Positions 41,651 through 52,740 of a DNA stretch of 64,000 bases are shown piece by piece. The notes beneath the pieces are model-generated. The model saw nothing but the letters and a program-made list of their open reading frames with translations, was not told the origin of the DNA and ran no database searches. The first letter of the stretch is position 1. Each line of letters begins with the position of its first letter. The translations under genes were made by a program, and so were the position numbers. Source of the stretch: Heliocidaris erythrogramma (Eukaryota > Echinodermata > Echinoidea > Camarodonta > Echinometridae); NCBI GenBank assembly GCA_025617745.1, contig CM046858.1:50103925-50167924 (forward strand), given 5' to 3'.

Positions 41651-41939
41651 CCTTAAAACAAAAATCCTGTGTTAATTTTTTCCCCATGTCGTAAAATTCA
41701 ATAATATGAGAACCTATTTTATAATACTCCTCCAATTTATTTCTGCTTCAAAGAACATTATTCTGGGCCTTTATTTGCAGGTAATCAATTGATTTAAAGA
41801 GTGCAATTCAAGAGAGAACAGACCCTCCTTTAAAAATTAGCCTAAGGGAAAACAAGAATCGGAGAAACAGATAAGAGAACGTTCAGGGATAAGAAAACTA
41901 TATAAAATTACGTATTTTCTCTTCTTTATTATAGATTAA

Positions 41940-42000
41940 TAATTGGAGTCAAAAGGGGCCTGAGCTTTCGATCCTAGCCGAATCTTCGTCAGAGGCAAAA
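41940..42000 (-). ncRNA. Second hammerhead-like core, Penelope-type remnant
   Basis: On the minus strand CTGACGA (41986-41992), an imperfect GATTC/GGATC stem and GAAA (41966-41969) followed by GCTCAGG. The layout is that of 21770-21870, with a different stem. About 400 bases of purine-rich DNA follow (42050-42420) without a recognisable protein. Confidence 0.4.
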
Positions 42001-42419
42001 AGACAAACATAAAAAGCAAGACAAGCATATATATAGACTACAGACACAAAACAGATTACATGTGACAGGAACTGTAAGGGAGGAGCTGTGGACACAAAAC
42101 AATGGGAACAAAAGGGGAGTGTGGGGAGTCAAAAATCATGAGTCAAGTGGGTGTGGAGGGGGATTAAAACAAAATACAAAGGCGTGGAGATCCAAGGAGA
42201 GTAATGAGCCCCAAGCTCAAGGGTGGGTAACCTGTGAAAGCAAAGGATAAGTGGGGAGGCAACTTCAAACAGGATAAGGAACAATGCAAAGACAAGAGGA
42301 AGGAATAAGTACTTTACAAGTCCAGTGCAGTGGAGTGGTAGGGCAGAAAATAAAGAGGGAGTCGAGTTGTCAGACACCAAGTGCAAAATATTTGCTCTGG
42401 AAACTAAAGGCTAAGCTCA

Positions 42420-43062
42420 GGCTGCATGCAGCAATTTCTCTTTTCAAAATGAAATTAATCAGAGTATCTTCAGATTCGGTGGGGTTTCTCCTTTTATAGT
42501 GTCTTTTTTTTCGCTGCAACTTCTAAAGTTCGTTTAATCCTAAAAAAATGTTACGTAATGTAGAAACCATTCCCAGGCAAAATAGGCAAGATAACGATTA
42601 AAACGGTCTTTTTAATAAATAAAACTGGTTTCCTAGAAGTATGAGACTGTACACGACCGACCGTTTATCGGTGCTGCACAATAATGCATTGAAGTTAAAG
42701 TGTATGTGCAACGGTGTACATGAAGCTGACTTCCTCAAAATAACATTTCCTTGTTAGAACTGGCTAAAGGAGATGTCTGGACGATTTCTCACTTGCCCTA
42801 TATAAAGTGTTTCCCAAAAAAAGAAAACCGGATTTTCATGGTATACATTGTCTATCATAACGAATAATTTCCTTAATAAATTATACATCTATGAAAAGCT
42901 CTGCTTCTCTTCTTTCATTTGAATCACAACTTATTATCAATACTTAACGCATGATTGAATTAAAACAATGGAAAATGCTGGTACCAATATTTCATTTGCA
43001 CGAACAAATTGCTACTTTGAATGAGTTTTCAGGGCATTAATCGTAACCATTTAGAAAAAAAA
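42420..43062. other. Intergenic stretch
   Basis: No gene or bounded repeat recognised. Confidence 0.5.
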
Positions 43063-44243
43063 GAGATGTATGTCAGAGAACAAGTAAAATGAAAACATGC
43101 TTGATTTGTCCCAAATGAGTCGGTAGTTAAAGGGAGCGACAAGTCGCAATCTATGGGCGCTTTTACAGTTGGCTGCTCCTTTCTCTGGATCAAAGTTCAA
43201 AGCGACTTCAATTTATCGTGCGCAGCTAATAAAAGTTCGCACATTGACCCAAATTTGGGTAAACAAGATCGCGCGTTCTTTATTCCAGTATTTGAATCTC
43301 ATTGGTCGGTTGCGTATGGAGGGATTCGAGTTAACGATCGCGCGAGGAATCCGGCAATAACATTCCTTCGGTAGCGCACGATTGGACCTGATTGTATCCG
43401 AATTTCCCCGAGTCAGGCCAACTGGTCAGGCCCATGGATTACGACTTGCCACTCCCTTTAAGTAAATAAGGCATTCAGCTCTCCTAACCTAGCAACTGAC
43501 AATGGACTTTATGTTGCGCGTGATCATGCATCACGATTACGTCCACAACGTAATCTACAAAACTGTATATTTAAATGCTCCGAAAAATTTCACATTAATT
43601 AATTATGTAAATTTATGCATGAAATCCAAATTTTGCTCTAACTCATTGAGTAAATCTCAAAATATGTTAATTTTTGATCTAGACACTCTTTCCAGTATTC
43701 TTAGCAAATATACTTGAAAAAATCGGTATCAAAATTGATTTCTTATTTATTTTATTGCATTTACAATTTCTTAAGTTTCTTTGGTTTTTTTTTACTTTTG
43801 TTTTTTATTGATTTTTGGATGAAATTTGTCGGGGATACTTGCGCGAACATAAAGAGCATAAAATAAATTAATTTCAATCAGCAAATGTAAAAATATTCAT
43901 AGATTTCTAAATTTTGGGTGAATACACACTTTGTATTGAAATTATACATGAAATCACGTTTTTGAGCAATTTTCGGTCTGATGTGCAAGTACGAAATGTT
44001 GCGTAACTTCGGAACTACATGCGCGGACATCGCGAATTTGCTCTCAAAAGATGCGTGAGATTCGAAAGATAAACGTCATGAAACGCCGCGGCGACTGCTT
44101 TGCGCGTTGCGGAAATATCGCGAGGGTTAAGTCCATTGTCAGCTGTTAGGTCAGAAAAGTCACACGGCTTATTCCTCAACTATTCACTCATTTGGGTAGA
44201 AATCAAGCATGTTTTCAATTTACTTGTTATCTAGCATACATTT
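43063..44243. mobile_element. Long-TIR element, left arm split by a TTAA MITE
   Basis: Left arm 43063-43130 plus 43458-43513 aligns as a reverse complement with 44130-44243: shared pieces ACAAGTAAA.TGAAAACATG, CTTGATTT, CCCAAATGAGT and CTGACAATGGACTT. Between the two left parts sits the MITE 43131-43457, so it inserted later. The interior (43514-44130) is AT-rich with a CpG-containing right end; no transposase seen. Confidence 0.78.
43131..43457. mobile_element. TTAA-flanked MITE (copy 2)
   Basis: TTAA at 43127-43130 and 43458-43461 flanks ends AGGGAGCGACAAGTCGCAAT and ATTACGACTTGCCACTCCCT. Inverted relative to the copy at 26933-27247. Confidence 0.9.
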
Positions 44244-44340
44244 AGACCCATTCAATGTGCCAGTGAGGAACAATAATGTGTGTCGGAGGGAAGAACAGTT
44301 TTTCCTGGTTGATGAAATATGGGGTCCATTTTTCTGGTGG

Positions 44341-44364
44341 AACGCGTAACGCGCGTTACGCGTT
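44341..44364. repeat. 24-bp perfect GC-rich palindrome
   Basis: AACGCGTAACGC followed by its exact reverse complement, giving two ACGCGT sites around a central GCGC. Isolated in AT-rich DNA; role unknown. Confidence 0.9.
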
Positions 44365-44601
44365 AAGGGGTCCAAAAACGCTGAATTTCGACAAAAAGGG
44401 GTGCTTTTGACTAATCTGGCCGAAGTCAAACCTGTTTAGGGGTGTTGGATGATGAAAAACCGCCCAAAAATCCTCGTTTAGGGGTCTTTTTTCATCCAAG
44501 TATAAAGGGGGTATTTTGAAAACCCATGGACACGCATGTGTACACCAATATATCTGAGTCCCCCCCGGGATGAAACTACAGTAATGAGCAAAACGACCCC
44601 A

Positions 44602-44789
44602 GCGTGTGTGTAATGTGTGTAATTGGGTTTTTACAGACGTGTATCAATCAGATATGATTATTTACGTCTGGGACCGACCTTTAACGTCACCATCCGAAAG
44701 ACGTGACTCAGTCTCGAACCTGGGTCCGCTGAATCAGTTTATAACTTCCACTGGTAGCTGGATTACAGGCGCACGCCACAACGCCTAGC
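44602..44789 (-). mobile_element. SINE with 7SL-RNA-like head (copy 2)
   Basis: Reverse complement of 17353-17540 with very few differences over about 180 bases, including the 7SL-like head, the B-box-like GGTTCGAGACT and a CA-rich tail. The first few head bases differ (GCTAGGCG instead of GCTGGGCG). Confidence 0.82.
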
Positions 44790-45725
44790 GATCACAGGGA
44801 TGAAAACTATGGTGGCCCTGAAGGGACATCGCAAATCGTGAATACCTTTGCCAATATTCACGACTAACACTTTAATGTTGGCGAATAGCTGCGCCAATAT
44901 TGGTGAAGATATTAACTCACGACACAATTCATGACGATTCGCAAAGTTTATCGTGAATTTATTTTAAGTACATGTACATATAAAGCGGTCTATATCATTG
45001 GATGGAACTTGGCCAGAATCCAGCTGGAAAGCCAATTTGAGGAGTGTCACGAACTATAATGATCTCAAATTAAATTAAGATGACAAAATAATAGGAACAT
45101 AAAAATCATAAACTCTCCTGGAAAAATACGCAAGGGGTAGGTTCATAATCATGTTAAATATTATATATCATGCATGCTATCGCATCCATGTGCGGCGATT
45201 TCTTGTCACGGCTTGGGGGGGGAACTAGTCTTTACTATTGGTTGCTGTACAATTTTCAAAATTTCTGTGCATTTTCATTACAAAAAAAAAAAGAGAAAGT
45301 GAAAAGTTGATATTCCGGCAAAAGGCCTCCCCCCTTCGGCAATGGGCTGCAGCCCCCCCCCCCCCCCCTCCCACGACGAAATTCAAAGTTTCGGTATTCG
45401 GGCAACCACCACTTCATAGTTGGTCAGCCAGTGGAAAGAATATCCACATATAAAATTTTGAGCTGCGAAGTTCCGAGATAATTAGGGAACCTTTTGTATG
45501 TAACTTCTGTACATTTTCACTACGAAAAGTTATTATTTTTTTTTTACAAATTGAAAAGTTGATGCCTTGCGTAAACGGACCTATACGGGCAAGTACCCTA
45601 CATCTGTGATTTATTATTTGTGGGGGGGGGGGGATTAGGGTGTAGCATTTTTGTTGGCACATGGGTGTCACGCCCCCCCCCCCCCCCCCCCACCATTGAA
45701 AATGTTCTAGCGACGCCCCTGGGTC
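44790..45725. other. Intergenic stretch with C- and G-runs
   Basis: C-runs at 45353-45368 and 45675-45691 and a G-run near 45621-45633. No gene recognised. Confidence 0.55.
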
Positions 45726-45727
45726 GG

Positions 45728-46575
45728 CTGGCGCTCACAGAATATACCGAAATAAGAGAATAGGTGTAGGTTGAGAGCAAGGTCTAATCTATCGAAAAAT
45801 TGTATTTCATTACAAGTTAATGTTGTCAACCATAGCGGACTAGTCTTCTTACCGATGGTTATTTTCCATACTCCCCGTGATTATGCGACTAAAGGGGGAC
45901 TTTGAATTGATCCGTTAAATAATTACACAGAGAAAACGCTGTTTTAAAATGCAAACAGTTGTTTAGAATATATGAACTGAACAATCTGTTATACAGTTCA
46001 CATTGTAAACAATTTGTTTTATAAGTTTTAAGCAACCTTTTAAACAGCGTTTTTACTGTGTAGCGCTCACAGAAAATACCAAGCGACCAAGGTTTAATCT
46101 ACAAAAAAAAATATTTTATTAAAACCTATGTCTTTCCTATTTTCTTCTGAGTGCAGTAGCGGAATCATCAACCCGCTCCCCCTCTTTAATCCAATATTAT
46201 ATTACACTTTAAGTATGGAAATGTCCGTCTGCAGACTAGTTCGCTATGGTCAAGACATATAACTTTTAATGAAATATCATTTTTTCGATAGAGTAGACCT
46301 TGCTCTCCACCGAGTCGCTTTTTCAATATTTTCTCTGAGCGCTAGTCCGATTGACAGTATTAAAGTTGTCCGTCCCCTCCCTATAATACGCGAGGAGTAT
46401 ATGGAAAATAACAGACTGCAAGAAGACATTAGTCCGCTATGGTCAAAGAAAGATCAAAGACATATAACTTTTAACGAAATATAATTTTCTTTCGATAGAT
46501 GAAACCTTGCTTTTCAACCTCCACCTAGTTTCTTCTTTCGGTATTTTCTGTAAGCGCTAGCGGGCCGATTCACAA
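45728..46575. repeat. Four copies of a ~130-base unit in both orientations
   Basis: Two forward copies (about 45728-45860 and 46063-46150) begin GCGCTCACAGAA.ATACC and run through TCTAATCTATCGAAAAA. Two inverted copies (about 46228-46345 and 46430-46570) read CGCTATGGTCAA, TTTTCGATAGA, CCTTGCT and end TCTGAGCGCTAG or CTGTAAGCGCTAG. The outer pair can fold as a large imperfect stem. Confidence 0.7.
45926..46060. mobile_element. TA-flanked MITE
   Basis: TA at 45924-45925 and 46061-46062 flanks CACAGAGAAAACGCTGTTT and AAACAGCGTTTTTACTGTG, inverted repeats of about 25 bases. 135 bases, nested between two forward copies of the 130-base unit. Confidence 0.85.
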
Positions 46576-47889
46576 TTACCCCTTTATATATTTGAAGAAA
46601 AAAAAGGCTATAATACTATACTTCACAATATACCAATAACGGATTTATAAAATATATAACAAATGTTACTACGACAAAATGGTTTCTTCAGTCTGTGAGA
46701 AAATCAGGGCACTTTCTGAAAGAGAGCACTTTTGAATGCAATAAGAAATGAATGGTATAATATCTCCTGGAAAAAAATTTCGGTCAAAATAACAAAGAGT
46801 ATTGCAGTAAATTGAAAACGAAAAGTTTAGCAATAAAAAGCTGAAAAATAACTATAATATTGAAAACCACCTCTTTCTAGATGCCGATAAATACACATTA
46901 TAAACTTTCAAAACTAAGCATAAGAAAGCAATAAACTCATGATGGAACAAGGTAGATACAAATACTTCCGATTACATATAGAATATGCTCCTTATGTAAG
47001 ACTTCAGTAGAGGACTAACATCATATCTCTACTAAGAACTTAATTATTCAACCAGTTAAAGAGTGTGTTCCCGGATTTTTAAAGCATGTGTAATTATGAA
47101 AAGAAATTCTATTTAAAGGGAAGCTTGAGTTCTGGGAAAGGTAGAAAATAATTTGTGAGCTTTGTCATTCATAATTATTTTGTTAATTTGGAATATTATC
47201 ATAGTAGAAATGTCCCCTGAGAAGGACTGCTGTTCAAATGCAATAATATGACAAGAAACAGCTGAAATTTGGGGGCCGAACATTTGTGTGTAGTCATATA
47301 TACACATGTCTATGTGCAGTGCATGTGACTTTCGTCAGGACTGAGTCAGTTTCTTATCATGTTGGTGATTCCAAAATTGTACAGTGTACACCAATTCTTA
47401 ACTTATGTGCTATATGATCAACCTTTCCCAACTGCAATTTCTTTCACGATTCAATCTCATGACCAGAACTCAACTGTATATATTTAATATTAGGTAGTAA
47501 CGATATGGATGTAAGGAAACGTTATGTTTTATAGCAATATGTACACAGAAAGATCGATTCACGTCTAAAAAAGAAGTAATGATAAAAAAAAAATAATAAT
47601 ACAAATAAGAAAATTAAAATCAAAATTATCCAGATAATAGTAATAACAATTATGGTCCTTACCATAACTTCACCTATTTAACTATCATCGAGTGTTATTT
47701 CATATGTACAGTGCCTTAGTATTTTGATGTAACTTGCTCGTATATGTTTTGATGAGGTTTTATTTTCATTTTATATGCTTAGTATAATATGCTGTGGTTG
47801 ATATGGCTTTTACACCCGTTCTGTTCTACTTAGCAACATTAATTTATGTCGAGTGAAACCCGATATGATATTGTTTTGATATTTTGTCT
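46576..47889. other. AT-rich intergenic stretch
   Basis: No gene, RNA or bounded repeat recognised. Confidence 0.5.
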
Positions 47890-48128
47890 TTGTTTTGTGA
47901 GGTTTTGTTTGTATTCAACATGCTGCTTTTTTGTTATTGGTGATGTGTATTTGTTTATTTTAAGTGATAGCAACATTTCTTTCTGTAAAGTACGTAACAC
48001 GATAATGCAATTATGTTTTAATATGATTTACCTTTGCTTCGATTGTAGTTTTGCTTCTATTCATCATCCAGATATTTCCCACGTTTTGTTTTGTTTCTAA
48101 AGATAGCAATATTACTTTCCGGAGACTA

Positions 48129-49552
48129 CACTCTTAAAAATGCGGGGTCGCATATTGCGTTTCGGGGTTGTTTTCGATCAATAATGCTCCCGCTGCATTA
48201 AAATGACCAGTTTTCGCGTGGTCATTTTGACCTTGCAAAAACTGGTCATTTTAATGCACTCTAAAAAAGGACTGGTCAAAAAATGTACCAATGCGATTGG
48301 TCAACACCATATGGGTTATTTCCAAAAATATGTTGGTCACAACGTTCCAATTTCACTGGTTAATCACTAACCATTTGAAATATTTCTTATTCATCAGCAA
48401 AGTATTGGTCCGACTTCTACTTGGTTAAACGTTGGGCCATTGTCATGAATATTCATGATGTATCCTGAATACCCATGAGCAACCGTAAACAACCAGAATT
48501 TATATATATAAATGACACTTGATTTTTAAGTTTTTATAATAATAATATGCCCATTTATATAGCGCAGCCACTATATGGATATACTCTACTGCGCTTAATA
48601 CAAAGTATCACATTATTACCCCGGCTTTAGCCGAGCTGCCATAATAGGCGCTAAAGCATTTCAAGGAATTTCTTCCTACCGGGTACCCATTTACTTCACC
48701 TGGGTTGAGAGTGGCAAATGTAGATGAATGTCTTGCCAAAGGACATTAGCGCCGTGGCGGGATTCGAACCGCGAACCATGTGAGCCACAGTCCGGTGACG
48801 TATCCACTAGACCACGACACCTCTACAATGATTGCACTTTGAAATGTGATGAAAAATGTATGTATAAGCCTATTAATTATTATGTTGTACATATTCAAAC
48901 ATGTAATTAGGTTTAAGATCTAAAAATCTACATTAGAAAATTAAATTAAAATCTTTAACCACTTTTAGCAAGCACTGCAATACAGTCCCTATATAATAAA
49001 GTAAAGGTTTTCAGGATATATAGTTATAGGATGTAGGACTATAATAGGAGTAGGGTTAAAGTAGGATGATAGGGGCATGATATGCTATACGATAGGAGAG
49101 GATAGGTTATAGGTCATAGTGAGCAAAATATACAAAATATGTTATGTTATGATATTACTTGACTGACATTAGCTTCTTTTTTTTAATCTTTGAAACGTGG
49201 ATGGTACACGCGCATCCGGCAGAAGTATCAACCCCGTCCGACGGGAAATGACCACGTTGCGTGGTCGGAAGAAATGACCCCGTACGTTTTGACGGGGTTA
49301 TAAGGTAATGATCATTAGTATGCGGGGTCAAATTATGCGGGGTCAAGTTATGCAGAAATGACCACGCAATCGTGGTTAAATTTTGACCACATTCGGGGTC
49401 GAAATGTAACCACGCTATGTGGTTACTTTGGGTGACCCCCGCATGGCGGGGTCAATGTGACCACGCACGGGGTTTGTGCATAGTTGATCCCGCATGCGGG
49501 GTCATTTGGAACCCCGTTTGGGGTTATTTTTGACCACGCATTTTTAAGAGTG
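48129..49552. mobile_element. TA-flanked transposon with an array of small palindromes
   Basis: TA at 48127-48128 and 49553-49554 flanks CACTCTTAAAAATGC and its exact inverse at the right end. The right third (49225-49552) holds about ten imperfect palindromes of 15-20 bases built from GACCACG/CGTGGTC and GACCCCG/CGGGGTC half-sites, each with its own centre; related half-sites sit near the left end (48140-48260). No transposase frame is seen; a SINE is inserted at 48538-48822. Without the SINE the element would be about 1.1 kb. Confidence 0.8.
48538..48822 (-). mobile_element. Full-length tRNA-derived SINE
   Basis: On the minus strand the tRNA-like head reads GTGTCGTGGTCTAGTGGATA (A-box) and GGTTCGAATCCCG (B-box), then TCCTTTGGCAAGACATTC, CCCAGGTGAAGTAAATGGG, TAGCGCCTATTATGGCAGC, and a 3' end GCGCTATATAAATGGGC closing with an ATT/ATA repeat. 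It is the most complete of five related copies in the window (1946, 9113, 16080, 40010). Confidence 0.88.
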
Positions 49553-49800
49553 TATAATCCCACATGCGAATCAGTTCTGATATAATTTTCCTACGTGTTG
49601 CCAAGGTTGTGTTTCTATTCAATATGCTGCTATCATGTTCTGTTTTGTGTCTAAGGATAGCTACACTCTTTTTCAGTCAAGCATAATCTAATAATTATGT
49701 ATAACTTAGGTTTATTATAATGTGCCTTTATTTTATTGTATTCTGTTCCTACATCTTCAACATGCCTCTGCTGAGTTTTGTTTTGTTTTGTTTTTTATGA

Positions 49801-51596
49801 CAATCAGGATTTTATATCAATAAATTTGAATTGAATATGAAGTTGTGGCGTAGCCTGGGTTAGGTGATTGGTGGGACACTGGGGTCAGAAAGGGTACTGG
49901 TCATAGTCATGGAGTGGGGTTCAGTACATTTTTACTTTCCCCCTCTTCATTCTTCACCATTCTCCTACCTCCCACTCCCGAGCAATACGTTTAGGAAGGG
50001 GGCACAGTTTTGCCAGGTTGATGAAACTACTGCAGGTAGCAAAGCGACCGAGTGAGGAGGGAAAGGTTGGTGTGTGAGCCCATCATTCTCTTCTTGCACG
50101 TCCTTTCCCTCGCTGTTTTCTCACTTTGTTTCCTTTACCCGTTTTGTTCCAGTTAAATGGTTTCATGTGGAGTAGGGGAAGGGGGCATGATTTCCCCTCT
50201 GTGTCTCACATCCCCCGTTGTACTCCACTGACGCATTACCATAATGCACCGTCAATAAGTCATTACACTATAGCGACATTAATCAAAATTTATTCCAATA
50301 CTCACCTACCCATGGTTACTTCAATTCCCCTCTTAAGCTTGTTTTGAGCAAGTTGTGTTTAGGACAATAATACGCATTTCTTTGAAAAGAAGATTTCTAT
50401 AGCATAAAGTGAGCAAAACAAATCGTAATAATAAGCAAATGGAGAAAATGAAAGAGAAGTGTCGCTTTCTTGTCATGTTTATAAAGTATGTATGGGCTAC
50501 AATTTGAATTGTTATTTGCTCCACTAAAACTCGGATCAGAGTCTAAAAATTAATAGCACTACAAGTATCCAATCGTTTCCGTTTTGTCCAGAAGATTACT
50601 GGAAGGCATTTCCTCCCTTTTTTTTCTTTAGGGTTCTTCTTTTCATTTCCCTACCATTTTGTTTCATTTCTAAATATAACTACGAGGCAATGGTGGATAT
50701 TAGACCTTCCTTATCAGTAATTTCTCATAAACTCTTTTACACGTAATATAAGTTACAATTTAAACAAACAGGAAATTTAATCCTACTTTTTAGATTGCGT
50801 TAATCTTTACAAATTTGTACATGCTTATGTTCTTTATATAATAAGTCTTCAATGGCATTATAACATTAACATTCGTGTTGACTAAAGTCGCAGAGAAAAG
50901 CTGCGTGGTAAGTGCATTGGTTACTCCTTTACAAATGAGTCAGATCTTTATATGATAGTGGTGGATAAATCATGACTGAAAGAAACAGGGGAGACGTATT
51001 TCACGGAAAGAAAATGCCTCAGACAAGAGAAAAGTTATCATTCTCTGGATACTCATTTATATTCAATCAGCACCGAAAGGAAAACACACACAGTTCAGAA
51101 CTCAGTTGAAACATATCTTTTCACAACAACTTGTTTCATTTGTTTCATGTTGTACATTTACCTCTCAATAAGTATAGGTTTTCCCGGCCAATTTCGTAAA
51201 ATTATCATCCATTTTCGTTTTATGTGCATTCAAATTCGTGTGTTTGAAGCGGTGGAGTGACTCTGGTCAATCGATTTCATGTTTAGTGCTTTCCAATTCG
51301 CTTTTAGGCACCGAAATTAATGTTATACAAGTTCAAATTCGGATATAAGCATTCCATTTCGTGTTTAGGCATGAATTTCCACATCTGTGGATGGGTGGTG
51401 GGGTGGGGTGGGGTAAGAACTTATGGGTGGGGTAAGAACTTATAAGCACTTTCAATTTCGTTTTAGAGCTATCGATTTCCACAATTCTTGAGCATTCACT
51501 TTCGTAATACATATCTGTAATCTTTAATTTCATCATAATCATGATCATTATTTTTTATCTGTTTCATTGTGTATATTTACGTCTCATTAACTATAA
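49801..51596. other. Intergenic stretch
   Basis: No gene recognised. A GGGTGGGGTAAGAACTTAT direct repeat lies near 51400-51440. Confidence 0.5.
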
Positions 51597-51600
51597 TTAA

Positions 51601-51892
51601 AGGGATACGCCACCGGGCGGCCGTGGGGAAAGTCAGGATTACGTAAGCCCCATTCACTCGTACACAAGTTTGTGCGTCGAACGCGTCCGTTGGACTTAGT
51701 GGGATTACATTTCGACTGCACGAAGCCGACCGAATCTCGCACGAGAGCTCGAGCTCAGGCGGAGCGTGCATGTTTGTGCGGCGACCAGTCTATCCGAGGT
51801 TTGCGCCCCGCGGGGCAACGGCATGATTAGGTAACGATCACGGTGCCCTCTCGCGGCATTAAAACGTCTACAATCTGCGGTTGAGTATCCCT
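51601..51892. mobile_element. TTAA-flanked GC-rich MITE
   Basis: TTAA at 51597-51600 and 51893-51896 flanks AGGGATAC and GTATCCCT. 292 bases, CpG-rich (unlike its surroundings), non-coding. It shares its right TTAA with the next element. Confidence 0.8.
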
Positions 51893-52287
51893 TTAAAGGG
51901 TCACTAAAATAAAAAAATAATTGCCCATTTTTCGTAGGAAGGTGTCATCAGGAGCCAAAAAATATCTATCACACAATTTTTTATGCATTCAGTCATATTT
52001 TATAATCATTTGAAAAGTACATTTTTGCTGATTTACACAGTCATAAGCCCCGCCCCTAAAAAAAACCCATCGAAGCGACATCGTGATCACGTCATCTGTG
52101 ACGCATGAAAAGTAAGGGAAAATATTCCACTAACCTATACCGTGCGCGCCCGGAGGCCCCCGGCAGGCCCAGTCCGGTGCCGAGCATGATATTCACCGCA
52201 TCGACCATTTGCATTGCGTGTTTTCGTGTGTTTAATTCCTCACAATAACTTTGATTTTGGGACACAGTTTCATCAATAATACCTAAT

Positions 52288-52522
52288 CGGTGTATAGTTG
52301 CGGGCTGTAGCAAGACCCCTAAAGATGGTGTAAGCCTACATCATTTTCCTAAAGAAGAAAATCTACGGAAATTGTGGGTCGCAAATGTAAAGCTCACGCG
52401 GGCAGAGTGGCAAGGGCCGGCCAAGTGAGTGGAGTACAATCTGCAGCGATCACTTTGCCGAAGATGATTTTGAGGATCCTGGCCTGTATTCCGAATTTGG
52501 CATGAAGAGAAGGATAAGCTAG
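52288..52522 (+). pseudogene. THAP zinc-finger domain, frameshifted
   Basis: The C2CH pattern is visible: CIVAGC (C-x4-C) at the start, HHFPKEENLRKLW, LTRAEWQGP, and after a one-base shift near 52425 WSTICSDHFAEDDFE, giving C-x2-H. The frame then reaches TAG at 52520-52522. THAP domains bind DNA, in transposons the element's own ends. No ATG starts the frame, so an upstream exon or start is missing. Confidence 0.8.
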
Positions 52523-52615
52523 CCAAAATAAAAGATTCAGCTATTCCAAAAATCAGACTTGGAGTCAAGTCTTCCAATCTGTTTTTCAACGACAGCAGCT
52601 GCAGCAGCTTCACCC

Positions 52616-52689
52616 GTAGACCGAAAATTCTGTCTCTCGTTCGTTAGCTAAGACAACCTAACGAACGAGAGACAGCATTTTCGGTCTAC
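52616..52689. repeat. 32-bp-stem hairpin flanked by TTCACCC
   Basis: Arm 52616-52647 (starting GTAGACCGAAAAT) is the reverse complement of 52658-52689 with one mismatch; loop of 10 bases. TTCACCC lies directly before (52609-52615) and after (52690-52696). Confidence 0.92.
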
Positions 52690-52696
52690 TTCACCC

Positions 52697-52740
52697 GTAA
52701 CTCCAGGGAGCTCCAACGCGTTGGAGCTCCCTGGAGTTAC
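52697..52740. repeat. 44-bp perfect palindrome flanked by TTCACCC
   Basis: GTAACTCCAGGGAGCTCC... is exactly self-complementary over 44 bases with no loop, centred on ACGCGT. TTCACCC lies directly before (52690-52696) and after (52741-52747). It shares the middle TTCACCC with the preceding hairpin, and both inserts start GTA and end TAC. Confidence 0.93.

Larger units (their letters stand above)
47890..49800 (+). repeat. Diverged tandem repeat split by a transposon
   Basis: Units with TTGT.T.TATTCA.CATGCTGCT and GTTTTGTTTTGT.TCTAA.GATAGC recur near 47896, 48050, 49600 and 49745. The transposon 48129-49552 sits within the array, since unit sequence resumes directly on its right side. Confidence 0.55.

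Noticed and set aside
52092-52613. Minus-strand frames of 73 and 90 codons
   Set aside because: Antisense to the THAP domain, which explains the coding signal.
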